The notes: generated from the sequence alone by a model not told the origin. Counted from the first letter of the stretch, positions 42,655 through 54,620 are shown. The stretch: 64,000 nucleotides of DNA from Mallotus nudiflorus (GCA_947683625.1 CANTUR010000425.1:806001-870000), one strand, 5' to 3'. Numbers and translations: made by a program.

Positions 42655-43131
42655 TGATGCGAGCGTCAAAGAGCAAGTGATTCGATTTATGAAAAGCTAT
42701 GAAAATTACAGTAATGGCATTTTCATAATTGTCAGTAACTTTGGAATTTTGGATTTTGACGAATAAAGAGCCCAATTTAATTGGAATCAGTCCAATGATC
42801 ATAAGTCACTAGCTTTGCTTATATGCTCCATTGCTTTTCGAGTAAATTCAATCGTTTAAGCCTTCAAAAGGCAATTTTTGTGTTGTAAGATTCTTTTTCG
42901 TATTTCATTTGGGATTGTTTTTTGGGTTTTTCTATTTAAGCTCTTATTTTTTGGACTTTACCCGTCATTATGAATAATAGAATTCAAATTCCTTTCAATT
43001 TGCCAAAATTCTTTTAATTTTGATGCCTATTTTATGAGTTTGCGAATTACAGGTTATAGATGATTAGTGTTTAGTAGTCATGTGTGATTTAATAATCACT
43101 AATTTTATTTTATCACTCTTCTGTTACATCA
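42655..43131 (+). repeat. 5' LTR of element D (477 bp)
   Basis: TGATGCGAGCGTC ... TTACATCA. Contains TTCTATTTAAGC, a possible TATA region near 42935, and AATAATAGAATTC downstream. The first about 110 bp are open in a frame that continues pol in the 3' copy. Confidence 0.9.
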
Positions 43132-43134
43132 GTT

Positions 43135-43148
43135 TGGTATTAGAGCTA
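43135..43148 (+). promoter_or_regulatory. Primer-binding site of element D
   Basis: TGGTATTAGAGCTA, three bases after the LTR, is the tRNA-Met site with one C-to-T change. Confidence 0.85.
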
Positions 43149-43164
43149 TACTCCTCTGACACAA

Positions 43165-44260
43165 GATGTCTTGTAGAAGACAGCAGCACCAGCACCTACA
43201 ACAATAATATATAAAAGAGGTTTATGAGTGTGATGATCTACGTCACTTTGAGCAGCAATTCAAATAGTGAGTGGAACAAATGGATTAGTAGATTGACACC
43301 TTTATAGAATAACTCACAGAGAGAATAGGTTAGTTGTTAGTCAATCATAATATGAGGCAACTGAATCAATGATGGGTCCCTAACGTTAATGACCAGGTCA
43401 ATCCTTTTGCTGAAGGAGACGATGTTGAAGATGACTATGGTGATGGTTATTATGACGTACCACATAGATGTCATTGACAGTATACCGAGAATGAGGATAG
43501 GAGACGGTGGAAGGCAGATATGCAAATTGAAATCCCTAAATTTTATGGTACCTTACAACCAGAAGAACTCCTTGACTAATTGGCCATGGTATCAGAGATC
43601 TTGGAATTCAAAGGAGTGCTAGAGGGCCTGCGAGTACCATTGGTGGCAACTAGGTTTCAAGATCGTGCAATGGCTTGGTCGCAGCAAATTAAACAGACGC
43701 GAGTTCAATTAGGGAAGTAAAAAATTATGACTTAGGAGAAGATGAAGAAACAAATGCGTGCCACATTCCTTCTTTTTAATTATCAACGTTTAATGTACCA
43801 GCGTTTACAAAATTTAAGGCAAGGGAACTATTCAGTTAATGATTACACCACTGAATTTTATCAATTGAATGCTCACAATGATGTGCATGAGATCGAGGAC
43901 CAATTGGTCGCTCAGTATACTGGAGGTTTGAGGGAATAAATCACAGAGATAGTTAATATGTTTGATTTTATGTCAATTTTTACAGCACACCAATGGGCAT
44001 TATAGATTGAAAGGCGGTGAACAAGTGGCTTTATGTAGGCTTTGGGAATCAAAAGTGTAGGAGGCAGTAGTAATATGAGCTGTGTGACTGGTAGAATGGC
44101 CCAAAATAATATTGTGACCAAATCTGAGGTAGTACCAACCATTGCATAAAAGGCTAGCTTGAGTAGTGGTATTAAGTGTTTTGCATATAGAGAAGTGGAT
44201 CATAGGCAGGCTAAACGTTGGAAGAAGGGAAAAAGGGTAATGCTTGCTGAGATAGATGAT
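43165..44260 (+). pseudogene. gag of element D
   Basis: Broken frames give the gag core: E-I-P-K-F-Y-G-T-L-Q-P-E-E-L near 43530, A-W-S-Q-Q, then F-L-L-F-N-Y-Q-R-L-M-Y-Q-R-L-Q-N-L-R-Q-G and V-N-D-Y-T-T-E-F-Y-Q-L (43742-43939). A zinc motif remnant (C-F-A-Y-x-E-x-D-H) lies near 44175, with the second Cys lost. Several stops. Confidence 0.75.
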
Positions 44261-44914
44261 CAATATGAAGATAAAGATGTCGCTGACATAACCAGTGACC
44301 CAGTATTTGATTTAGATTCTGTTGATAAAGAGGTCGTGACTAGTAATGTAAGGGTTACTTTGGTCGTGCAGAGATCCTACGTAACACTTAGAGCTGCTGA
44401 TGATGATTGGCTGCGAAATAATATTTTTCAGTCTACCTGCACTATCAAGGGCAAAGTATGTAGATTTGTGATCGATGGAGGTAGCTGTGAGAATATAATC
44501 ATAGTATAGGTGGTCCAAAAATTGAGGATTCTAACTATAAAGCATCCTAAGCCTTACAAGTTGGCATAGCTAAAAAAAGGGGGCGAGGTAATAGTGTCAA
44601 AGTGTGCATTGGTTTCCTTTTCTATTGGGGCGAAATAAAAAGATGACGTTTAGTATGATATGATAGCCATAAATGCATGCCATTTGTTGTTGGGATGGTC
44701 ATGGCAATTTGATCAAGATATAATTCATAATGGGAAGACTAACAGTTACAGTTTCATGTTTGAGGGAGTGAGGATCGTGTTAGTACTTAATAAGGATCGT
44801 GATAAGCCTAAACGGGTGTAAGAAAACAATAAAGGTTGTGCTAGTTTACTAATGCTTGCATAATTTAATAAGGTAGTGTAAAAATCTAAAGTTGTTTATA
44901 TCCTATTTAGGAAG
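44261..44914 (+). pseudogene. Protease of element D
   Basis: C-R-F-V-I-D-G-G-S-C-E-N-I at about 44458-44496 is the D-G-G-S protease active site typical of this chromovirus group, followed by K-P-Y-K-L-A and A-C-H-L-L-L-G-W near 44678. Interrupted by several stops. Confidence 0.75.
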
Positions 44915-45854
44915 ATGGTGGATAAAGAGGTAGTGGTTCCTGATGTATTTTTACCACTTATGGAAGATTTTAGTGATTTATTTTCAGAAGAATTACCTGA
45001 AGGGTTACCTCCCATACAGGATATCCAACATCAAATTGACCTTAAACCAGGTGCAGCTTTACCAAATCGTCTACACAATAGGATGAGTCCTACTGAGCAT
45101 AAAGAGTTAAGGAGGCAAGTGGAAGATTTACTGACTAGAGGATATATTCGAGAGAGCTTGAGTCCTTATTTTATACCAGCCCTTCTAACACCAAAGAAGG
45201 ATGGTTCTTGGCAAATGTGCATTGATAGCTGGGCCATTAATAAAATAACTATCAGGTATCATTTTCATATTCCTAGATTGGCTAACTTACTTGATCAGCT
45301 TAGTGGGGCCATAATTTTTACTAAATTGGACTTAAAAAGTGGTAATTATCAAATTCGAATTCAAGCTAGCGATGAATGGAAATTAACCTTTAAGATAAAA
45401 GAGGGATTGTATGAATGGCTAGTTTTGCCATTTGGGTTATTGAACGCACCAAGCACTTTTATGCGTGTTATAAACCAGATTTTGAGGCCCTTCATTGGTA
45501 AGTGCATTGTCGTGTACTTTGATGATATCTTGATTTATAATGCTAACCCGGACGAGCACCTTAGTCAATTACAAGATGTTCTCACTGTGCTTCGCAGGGA
45601 GAAGTTCTATATAACCATTAAGAGTGCTTATTTTTTACTGCCAGTGTGTTGTTTCTTGGCTATGTTATGTTGAGTAAAGGACTATAAGTAGATGAATCAA
45701 AGGTAAAGGCTATGAAACATTGGCCAAAACCTACTACCATTACTGAGGTGAGGAGTTTCCACAGGTTGGCTTCATTTTATAGGCATTTTATTTTGCATTT
45801 TAGCAGCATTATGGCACTTATTATTGATTGTTATTAGTGGAGTTACCATTACTT
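44915..45854 (+). pseudogene. Reverse transcriptase of element D
   Basis: 252 open codons (44915-45673) containing L-P-P-I-Q-D-I-Q-H-Q-I-D, Y-I-R-E-S-L-S-P, P-K-K-D-G-S-W-Q-M-C-I-D-S, K-L-D-L-K-S-G-N-Y-Q-I-R and the catalytic V-V-Y-F-D-D-I-L-I-Y near 45509. A frameshift near 45670 is followed by S-F-Y-R-H-F-I near 45775. The sequence is cut at 45859 by solo LTR F and continues in frame at 50652. Confidence 0.85.
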
Positions 45855-45859
45855 ATTAC

Positions 45860-48800
45860 TATTAGTGGTATGCACTAAGTCAATCATTTGATTATGCATT
45901 GACTTTCTTATTTTATTAATAAAGAGGTATTTCATTATCATTTGATTTTATGATAATTATATGAATGGTTAATTCTTACTAAGGCCATCAAGTATGTGAC
46001 TTGATAGTAAAACCCTTAGATTAAAATAAGAGTTCTATTCTAATTATCCCTAGCCGTTTATTCATTATATAAATATTAAACTATTAAGGCTAGTATGATG
46101 TTGACTGATGGTTATATTTTACTAATCATGAATATGAGATATTAAGTCAAATCATAGGTACATGATGAGAGATCATGTATTGGATTGACCCACTATGAGA
46201 ATACTACATAGATTATTGTCATAAGTATTTCTCATTACAGTAATTTTATTTTGGTCCTTTGACCTTGAAATCATCATGGATTTCTACATAGCTATTTTAT
46301 GTTTTGACACATTCTAACATTGTCTTTAACCGGACGATTAAATTGGAATGTTGTTGGATATAAAATTAGTTATGTGAGGAATGTGAGTGATTCAGAAGGA
46401 ATTTATCCCTCATTAATATGAGAAAGATATCTATGGGCCCCTTGATGAGATAGACTGAAGAAAATTGCATGGCCATGCTGAAATGAATTGATAAAGAGTT
46501 ATCATTTTCAGTCTACTTGGAATCAAGTCATTATATTGAACTATATAAGGATGACATTCTATGCCTTATGTTCAATTAAGATATCATGTGATAAAGGGAC
46601 AATAAAATTCATTGTAATTAGGTTATATCGAATTATTGACTTCACATGACTTGGGTAGTCATAATGTCTTGCTAGAGGCCACTTATGACTTGTAGGCCTA
46701 AATAGAGATTTAGGCCCACTACCAATGTTATGTGAACCTACAGGGTCACACACTTAGAACAAGCCCAAAATGAATATGGGTTTAATAAGCCCAAAATAAA
46801 CTCTGTGGAAATAAATAATTAAAGTGTTTTATTTATTTATTTATTTAAGATAAATGTTATTTTAAATAAATAAATAAGATATTATTTCTGATTTGTTTCT
46901 AAACAAAATCAGAATATAATAAATAGAAATTATCAAAAGGTCATTGGTAGGTGAAATCCTGATTTGGAGTCTATAAATATGTTATATTCTCTAGGGTTTT
47001 ATACACTGGTTTTTCTGCCTCAAAATTCATTTTCTTTCTCCTTAGAAAACAAAGACAGAGTTTTTCTTTTATTCTTGATTTGTGAGACAATCAAGGAGGT
47101 TGCTAGCACACACACTCCAATTCATTTTGTGAAGGGTTGTTCGTGTGGATACCTATAGAGGACGCATCCTTTTGAAGACGTCTTGATCCGAATAACCAAG
47201 CCAAAAAGCTCGAGGTAAGGTGTCACCGATGTGAACCTCCTCTCATCCTTCCAGAAAATCTTGCCTCTTCTACATTTTGGTGAGATTCTTGAAATCCTAG
47301 ATTTAATCAAGTAGTCGAATTATATGGATCCAGGCTTGGGTACGTGATAAAATTTTAATTTTTCTGCTACGTTTGTACTACGAATCTGTAATATCCCGTA
47401 TTTTTAAACATTTTTACACTGCATCGGGATATGCAGTGTTAATAATTTTTGTATATATACTATGATATTTTTACTAGTTGATGTGTATTTAAAACCTATT
47501 TTAATTATTGTGTATTATTTACAGTGCTTTACGTAAAATTTTCCCGGGACTTACATTTTCGGGGAAATTTTCACGTAAATAATTTATTATTAATCATTTT
47601 AAATATATTTTCGGACTTGCATGAACTCATACGTATTTTTAAAATACTAAATAAAGCCTATGTGTGTAAACATTTATTTAATTAGGGTTTAATTAATATT
47701 ACCCTAATATTTTATTATTTGTTTATTAATTTATTTTTATTTAATTATTTTTATTTACTATTATATTTTAAAATATTAAATTATATGTGTGTGGTGTAAA
47801 TTTAATGTGTGTGATTTTATTATTATTTTATTATATAGTATAAAGTATATATATATACATATAGATTATTAAAACAAAAGGATTTGAAAAATTACCGTTT
47901 AGCCCCTCCCTTCTCCTTCTTCTCTCCCGATCGTCTACCGTCACTGCGCCTCCCATTCCAGCACGCCGGACCACCCTTCGCCGCCACCAGCTGCCGCCAA
48001 CCTTCTTCCCCTTCCTTCCTCTTCCTCTCCGACGTGATCAGGCCTCCGAAAGCCCTCTGGAACGCCCGGAATCCGCCATGGCAGCAAGTTGAGCTTCTCA
48101 CCGTCGACGACGATTCCGGCCACCATTTTTGACACCGCCGGTCTCTTTCTTCTCCTTGAGCTCTGGTGAGTGTGATTCTAGCTTTGGTTTGAGCTTAAAT
48201 GGTCTAGATTTGCTTAGTTTTGAATTTTTCCAATTCGGCCATATTAGGGTTTTTGATTTTTTGAGCTTCGAATTGATTGATTCATGAAAAATCCCTTCAT
48301 AAATGTTGATCCTAGTAGCTTAATATACATATATGAATTTTTTTGGAATTTTTGGAGATTTTTTGGATTTTTGGGTATTTTTGAATATTTTAATATTATT
48401 TTCTAATTTTTGGAAATTAATTATTTAAATTATGAAATTGTGTTTTATGGTTAAATTAGGTGTTGAAATGAATTATAGGAATTTATTTGAAATTTTTATG
48501 AATTTCTAAGTATTTATTTTGAATTATTTGAGTTTATGTAATTTTGGGAAATTAGGGTTAATTATGTTTTTAATAGAATTTAATTCGATAATTGAGTTTA
48601 ATTATTGATATTATTGATAAATATGTTGAGAAAATTAATTTTGAATAATTGTATAATTTTTGGTGAATTTTTGAAGTAATTATAATATATTTATATATAT
48701 AAGGGCATTTTGGTAATTTTACCCTAAATTGGCTAAAAATGTAATTTAAGTGGTTTTAATAGTTATTTAAATTATAAAAATGATTTCTACAAATTATTTA

Positions 48801-50646
48801 GTATTTTTAACTAATTAAAACTATTTTTCGTGAATTATTTTTAATTATATATATAATATACGGTTTTACTAATAAAATGAGTTTTTATTGGTTTTTACTG
48901 TGTTTTAAGGTTAATTATGTAATTTTTACTTATAAAATGTATTTCTATGTTATAAGGGTATTTTTGGTATTTCTGAAATTATTCTGTGTTTGTGGACCCC
49001 GGTCGGTGGACTGTAGTTTGGAGTCCGACCGTGGGATTTTGATTGTGCTCTGTGTAGTTTTTCGAAGTGTATTTCCTTGCAGGGTCGGCTCTACTCTTTT
49101 GAGTAGAGAGATGTCCGTTTTACAGGGGAGGTTCTGCCGGATTTTCGGTAGAATTCTCATAAAACGTGATATCCGGTCGAACCCTAATATCGATTCTATG
49201 TTTAATACTCTAGATCGAATTCTAGGATTTCTGTTAGGTTTATTCTGATGTCGGTTATTTATTACTTGTTTAGTTGCACCGAGACCGAGGGCTAGTGGAC
49301 CAGGCCCGTCGGATCCATCTCGTGGAGCGCACTAAGGTGAGTTACTATACTATATATATATGCTTTAGGATGCATGATTTAGAAATATATGTTTTATTTT
49401 GATTAAATATGCATAAATAATGTGATTTGTATTTAAGTATATTTTTGGTTTATTTTTGGTATATATTAAATTATATGCATGTTTTGTTAATAAATTATAT
49501 TTAAAAATATTTTTAAATATATTTCTAGTTTAATTTATGATTTGATTGGATTTATTTGACGTATATATACTCGAAATATACCTGGTTTACTTTTGGTATA
49601 TTTCCAGTATATATATGGTTTATGTTGCTATTTTATTTAAATTCATGCATCATTTATTTGTGAATGAATGATTTATATTATTAATGAAGGATATCAATAG
49701 AACGTGCTACCTAGTGGGCAACACTAGGACCGAGTACGTACCAGTACGCCTATAGTATTTAGGCTATATTACTAACCATTTATGGATATTGATTGAATGT
49801 GATTATTGATATGTGTGAGATATGGTTTGGAGGTGTGAATGCTGGAGCTCGGTTGACCAAGTATCTCGGGGCCAATCACACTGGCAGTCAGACTGCTGGA
49901 GCTCGGTTGACTTAGTGTCTCGGGGCCAGTCTACTGTCTGAATGGATTAAGTGGATATATTTTGGAATAAGTGAGCCTGTATGGCTAGAGTGTTGTCTAA
50001 CACTATTTCCGAGGTTGCGATATCATAGGGTTCTATTTGATCCTTCATAAACTGTGATTTTCAATAAAAATATATAAAATGATTTTATTGCATCTGTGTG
50101 TAATTGCCTGTATATATATATTAGATATATACTGTTGACTGTATGCATTATCATTTAGTGTGTATGTATATATATTATAGTAATTCACTCAGTGAGCTCT
50201 GACTCCCCTCCGTTGACAATTTTTCAGGAGAGTCAACATCTTCAAACCTCAGTAGCAGGCCTGTACGCCGGATTTCTTCCGCCCCGACTTCTTTGTGTAA
50301 ACTGCTTACTTGAGTCTTATTTTTATAATCTAGACACTGCAGTAGTTGTAAATTAAATTATGGGATTTTATGTATTTTATTTATGTGAGATATTGTATTA
50401 TATGTGAACTAGATTTGTATTAAAAGATTTATATATATGAGATGAGATTTGATTTAAATCCAGTTGATGAAAATAATATTATGATTTTTATGATTTTTAT
50501 TTCCGCTGCATTTGATATTGTTATTATTATTATTATTGCATATTTTATTTTATTTTTAAGCTTGCTACGGGTTCCGGATTCGAAGGAATTCCCGTTTCCT
50601 AGCGCCGGTCATGGCCCCTGTTTTGGGTCGTGACAGAATCCCAACA
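45860..50646 (+). repeat. Element F: solo LTR in D (interrupted by E)
   Basis: Begins TATTAGTGGTATG (TG changed to TA) and ends ATCCCAACA, with a perfect 5-bp duplication ATTAC at 45855-45859 and 50647-50651. With F removed, the D frame reads through the site. Own length is about 1543 bp. It has a TATAAATATG box near 46974 and an end resembling Ty1/copia LTRs. No internal domain is present, so it is a solo LTR; the superfamily is a guess. Confidence 0.75.
47397..50635 (+). repeat. Element E: solo LTR of the B/C (Tekay-like) type, inside F
   Basis: TGTAATATCCCG ... GGGTCGTGACA, 3239 bp, flanked by gaatc at 47392-47396 and 50636-50640. Its TSD lies 6 bp from the end of F. Closer to C than to B. 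All splice-like signals and the hairpin (49089-49108) are present. The ORFs at 47884-48132 and 48877-49248 correspond to ORFs seen in the same places of the other LTR copies. Confidence 0.93.
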
Positions 50647-50651
50647 ATTAC

Positions 50652-51280
50652 ATCTTACTACAGCTCCAATTTTAGTGTTTTCTGATTTTCATCAACCTTT
50701 TGAACTGCATTCAGATGCTTCTAAGGTGGGAATTGGGGCTATTTTAAGTCAAAATAACAAACCAGTAGCATATTTCAGTGAGGAGTTATCAGAGCCTAGA
50801 TTATGTTATAGCACTTATGATGTCGAATTTTATGTTGTGGTTCAGGCTATTAAGCATTGGCATTACTATTTATTTCAGCGGGAGTTTATTTTATACATAG
50901 ATCATGAGGCATTAAAGCATTTACATCGGTAAGATAAAATTTCTGCTAGACATATGAGTTGGGTTACTTATCTTCAGAGATTTACTTTTGTGGTGAAGCA
51001 TAGGTCTGGTGTTACTAACAGGGTGGCTGATGTGTTGAACAAACGAAAGAGTCTGTTGACTCAAATGTCCATTGAGGTACCTGGTTTTGATTCCTTTACA
51101 GAATTATTTGAGACTGATTTATATTTTTCTACTATTGTAGCTAAGGTTAAAGCAGGGGAAAGAACAGATTTCCTGTTGCATAATGGATTTCTGTTTAAGG
51201 GTAATCAACTATGTGTCCCAAATTGCAGTTTGCGTTTAAAAATTATTAGAAAATTGCATGGTGTAGGGCATATGGGATGA
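50652..51280 (+). pseudogene. RNase H of element D and start of integrase
   Basis: Resumes with H-L-T-T-A-P-I-L-V-F, then E-L-H-S-D-A-S-K (catalytic Asp), Y-S-T-Y-D-V-E-F-Y (Asp-Val-Glu), L-Y-I-D-H-E-A-L-K (Asp) and R-V-A-D-V-L-N (last Asp). It ends with L-H-G-V-G-H-M-G, the first part of the integrase zinc domain. A stop at 50930 splits it. Confidence 0.8.
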
Positions 51281-52387
51281 TACAAAACTGTGCAATTAGT
51301 GCAGGCTCGTTATTTTTGGCCTACCATTCGTAAAGAAGTGGAAAAACTGGTGCAGAGATGTCGGATTTGCCAAATTTCTAAAGGTACAACATCTAATGCA
51401 GGTTTATATATGCCATTGCTAATTCCATCATGGCCTTAGGTGGAGCTCAACATGGATTTTGTGGTAGGATTACCACGCACACAGTGAGGTAATGATTTTA
51501 TATTTATGGTTGTTGATCAGTTTTTAAATATGGTGCATTTTATTCCATGTAAGAAAACTAGAGATGTTATTCATGTTGCTTAATTATTCTTTTAGGAGAT
51601 TTATAGACTATATAGGTTGCCTATATCTATTGTGTGTGATCGAGATAACAGGTTCCTTAGTCATTTTTTATGAAGTTTATGGAAAATAGTGAACACACAA
51701 CTTAATTTCAGTAGTGCCTATCATCCATAAACAGATGGGCAAATTGAGGTGGTGAATCGGTCTCTAAGTAATTTGCTGAGGTGCTTAGCGGGTGAACATG
51801 TGAAGAGTTAGGATCAGAAGTTATGTCAAGCAGAGTTCGCTCATAATCATGCAGTCAATTAAAGCACTGGAGTTAGCCCTTTTGTTGTGGTGTATTCTAT
51901 TATGCCAAGGGGACCACTGGATTTGATTCCTCTCCCAGAAAAAATAAGGGTTCATGGTAAGGCAGAGGATTTTGTTAGTGGATTATAGGACGTTCATAAG
52001 GCTATCCATGATAATTTAGTCCAAGTTATCTCCAAGTATAAATAGGCTGCTGACAAGAAGAGGTGGCATGTCGAATTTGATGTGGGGGATTATATGTGGT
52101 CTGTCCTTACCAAGGAAAGGTTTCCAATAGGTGAATATAATAAACTATCTGTCAAGAAGATTGGGCCATTGGAAGTCATCGAGAATATCAATTCTAATGC
52201 CTATTGTTTGAAGTTGCCTAGCCACATTCGCACTACAGATGTTTTTAATGTTAAGCATCTGATTCTATATATAGGTGATTCTTCAAATAAGTTAGATTTA
52301 TGGGCGAATTCTATCTACCTTAGGGAGAATGATGCGGGCGTTAAAGAGCAAGCGATTCAATTTATGGAAAGCTATGAAAAATTGTAG
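51281..52387 (+). pseudogene. Integrase of element D, running into the 3' LTR
   Basis: C-R-I-C-Q zinc end near 51363; core Asp in M-D-F-V-V-G-L-P (51450), Asp in V-C-D-R-D (51638), Glu in G-Q-I-E-V-V-N-R-S (51737). The C-terminal segment (52082-52387) has G-P-L-E-V-I-E-N-I-N-S-N-A-Y and F-N-V-K-H-L, then passes the LTR border at 52330 with A-G-V-K-E-Q-A-I-Q-F-M-E-S-Y-E. No chromodomain is recognised. Confidence 0.8.
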
Positions 52388-52815
52388 TAATGGCATTTTT
52401 ATAATTAGCAACTTTGAAGTTTCGGATTTTGGTGAATCAGGAGCCCAATTTGATTGGAATCAGTCCAATGATCATAAATCATAAGTTTTACTTATGTGCT
52501 CCATTGCTTTTCTAGCAAATTCAATTGTTTAGGCCTTCAAAAAGGCAATTTTTGTGTTTTAGTTATTTTAGGATTTTTTTTCCTATTTCATTTGGGATTA
52601 TTTTTAGGGTTTTTCTATTTAAGCTCTTGTTTTTGGGACTTTGCCCCGTCATTATGAATAATAGAATTTGAATTCCTTTTAATTTTCCAAAATTCTTTGA
52701 ATTTTAATGTCTATTTCTTGAGTTTGTGAATTATAGGTTATAGATGATTAGTGTTTGGTAGTTGTGCGCTATTCAACAATCACTAATTTTGTTTTATCAC
52801 TCTTTTGCTATATCA
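52330..52815 (+). repeat. 3' LTR of element D (486 bp)
   Basis: TGATGCGGGCGTT ... CTATATCA. It differs from the 5' LTR at many positions, so D is not young. The purine tract before it is weak (TTAGGGAGAA). Confidence 0.9.
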
Positions 52816-52820
52816 CCTTT

Positions 52821-53264
52821 TTGTGTCCCTCATCTGACTGTTGTCCAGCTGTTCTTCCTTGTCGGCTTCAACACAATTTCAAACTTAAGCTCATTCTTTC
52901 AAGAAAGAAGACATGCATAAGCGATTTTGATGGAAGTGTTGGATTTTAATGATTTATGCTTTGGGTATACCACTGCAGATGGAAGATAGAGTATATCGAG
53001 TTATGATTTAGATATTAATGATGAAATCCAAGCAATAAGTATTAGTGTGTTTTGTTGTCTTTTTTACTTTTTTATTTAAATCTTTTTCTTATTGTTATTG
53101 GATTTGTACATGTTATAAGATTTTTGCTTCGTGGGTTTTAATTTTTGTGCTAATTTATGATATTTTGATTGTGAATTAGAACCTATTATGATTTGGTTTG
53201 TCATATTGCATTTTTGTTTTTTGTTGTCATATTTGATTTTCTTCTTCCCTCTTTGTTGAGCTCT
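52821..53264. other. Right interior of G
   Basis: Non-coding. No transposase-like frame on either strand; the minus-strand ORF at 53076-53282 is Lys/Asn/Gln-rich and has no recognisable motif. Confidence 0.4.
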
Positions 53265-53727
53265 ACACGAGCTCTCTGTCAAGCGCTACACGAGCTCTCT
53301 TTTGAGCTATTCATGAGCTCTCTATCGAGCTTAAACCGAGCTTAGCTCAAGCCGAGCCCGAGAAAAATATATATGAGCTTGAGCCTAGTGTTTTTAATCT
53401 GAGCCGAGCCCGAGACTACCCAAAACTCGCCTAAACTTGGCTCGGTTACACCCTTATCCCCAACTAAGTACAAGACCTACATCAAAAAGAAATCTTATTC
53501 CTCCCAAGTTTGAGCATTACTATCCCTATAAATAGGACATGATATATCTCATTCTTATTCATCATATTTTCTTATACTTTTTGCTTTCTTTATCTCTATA
53601 AATTCTCTTTACACTTTTTGACTTAAGCATTAGAAAGCTTGTAGGGATTCTCCCCATCTCTCACTTTATTCATTTGTTGATTCCTTATAAAGTTTAGACT
53701 CGAAGATTATGGAAACAAGTTATCACA

Positions 53728-53845
53728 TATGTTGTAAAAAAAATTAAAAAGAAAGTAGCATTGATCAATAAAAAAAAAAGTTATTAAAATTTTCGTAGAC
53801 CGTATTAAAATTTTGTATATATACTTATAACATAAATATAATTCA
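53728..53845. other. Host-derived or A-flanking spacer
   Basis: AT-rich with two A runs. The left border depends on where the A LTR really ends. Confidence 0.3.
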
Positions 53846-54017
53846 TGTTGCTAATGAGGTGTCACCTTGATAACTACATACTAAGGCCCTGAGACTTTAG
53901 ATCTTAGATTCGAACATTGGCTTTACCAAGAATTATAATCCTCTTTCATTCTAATAACTAACATAGTAATTTTGGGTTAATTGAGGATTTATATAAAAAA
54001 AATAAAAAAATAAAAAC
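53846..54017 (+). repeat. Possible tRNA-derived SINE
   Basis: AGATTCGAAC at about 53908-53917 resembles a pol III B box, a GGTGTCACCTTGAT segment about 45 bp before it could be a decayed A box, and the stretch ends in A-rich sequence (about 53990-54017). No flanking duplication could be fixed by eye. Confidence 0.3.
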
Positions 54018-54620
54018 GTAGTAGTTCATGCCAAAGTGCCATGGCCCCATATCCTGCACGTGGCCCATGTCTATACGCGGGCTTCATAGTAATTTAACTG
54101 AAAAAGCAAGGAGAAATTTGCAAACTAACAAAATAGCACGACCGTGTGAAACGTCCCAAGAAGAGGCGTGAAGATCCGGACACCTAGCACAGATGACGGT
54201 CCATTATCAGAGTATAATGACAAAACGATCCCTAAAGATATGCCGGAACTTTTTCTAAGAAAAAGACAATTCCACGAGTCACGAAATGCTGACGCCATGT
54301 GTCAAAAAAGCAGCCGCAAATAGTATTATCAGAAATGACTAAATCACCCTTCATGCAAGTTTGTCGTGTTTTGATTTGTTGAATTCTGCCAATGCAGGAA
54401 CACTCCATCACACACAATCCAAACCTGCATAATCCTCGTACCACAGTGGGACCTCATCATTTATTTATTTCAATTATAATGATTCTTAATCATTACTTAA
54501 TTAAATTAATTTGTCCAAAATTTGTAATTAAAGAGCGACACGTGTCATGTCCAGACCTTTCTTACCTTCCACAGAAGAAAAAAGCAGTATTATTAAAGGT
54601 CACACAACAGTGTTATTTGG
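54018..54620 (+). promoter_or_regulatory. Upstream region of the sugar transporter gene, with two G-boxes
   Basis: CACGTG at 54057-54062 and a fully palindromic ACACGTGT at 54538-54545. Such sites bind bZIP or bHLH factors (ABA, light or energy signals). The second lies within about 100 bp of the probable transcription start. No clear TATA box was fixed. Confidence 0.5.

Larger units (their letters stand above)
42655..52815 (+). mobile_element. Element D: short-LTR chromovirus-like Ty3 element inserted in G
   Basis: LTRs 42655-43131 and 52330-52815, TSD ccttt (42650-42654 and 52816-52820), primer site 43135, gag, protease, RT, RNase H and integrase in order. Without nested insertions it is about 5.4 kb. 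RT motifs such as M-C-I-D-S-x-A-I-N-K-I-T and V-V-Y-F-D-D-I-L-I-Y are those of the CRM/Galadriel/Reina side of the chromoviruses; the exact clade is not decided. Many stops. Confidence 0.88.
40240..53456. mobile_element. Element G: non-autonomous hAT-like DNA transposon
   Basis: Terminal inverted repeat TAAGGGTGTAACC (40240-40252 and 53444-53456), flanked by an 8-bp near-perfect target duplication TCCCCAAA / TCCCCAAC (40232-40239, 53457-53464). The terminal zones are dense in GAGCT and GAGCC words, as expected for subterminal transposase-binding repeats (40262-40345 and 53265-53440). No transposase is seen. Its own length is about 3.05 kb once element D is removed. Confidence 0.75.
4536..53727 (+). 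mobile_element. Element A: Tat-type Ty3/gypsy retrotransposon, outermost element, multiply interrupted
   Basis: Own sequence: 4536-9473, 37966-40239 and 53465 to about 53727. Order: gag C-terminus, protease, reverse transcriptase, RNase H regions including a second archaeal-type RNase H, integrase, an antisense ORF, 90-bp tandem repeats, a purine tract, and a 3' LTR with a TATAAATA box. The extra RNase H, the antisense ORF between integrase and the 3' LTR, and a 3' region with tandem repeats are hallmarks of the plant Tat/Ogre group. Every ORF is broken. H, B and G are inserted in it, so it is the oldest element here. Confidence 0.8.
40097..53727 (+). repeat. 3' LTR of element A, split by element G
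   Basis: LTR sequence: 40097-40239 and, after the G insertion, 53465 to about 53727. It starts TGATACCCCATC and, on the right piece, has a CCCTATAAATAGGA TATA box near 53525. The right end is placed at TATCACA (53727) and is uncertain by some tens of bases. Without G it would be about 400 bp. Confidence 0.65.

Noticed and set aside
42454..42766. ORFs on both strands rich in Ser, Asp and Val
   Set aside because: Low-complexity CAT/ATC repeats in G running into the D LTR.
47884..48135. GC-rich overlapping ORFs on both strands, looking like a small host gene
   Set aside because: They lie in solo LTR E and correspond to the start-site region of the other B/C LTRs, for example 13815-14075 and 22103-22291, where the frames are not kept.
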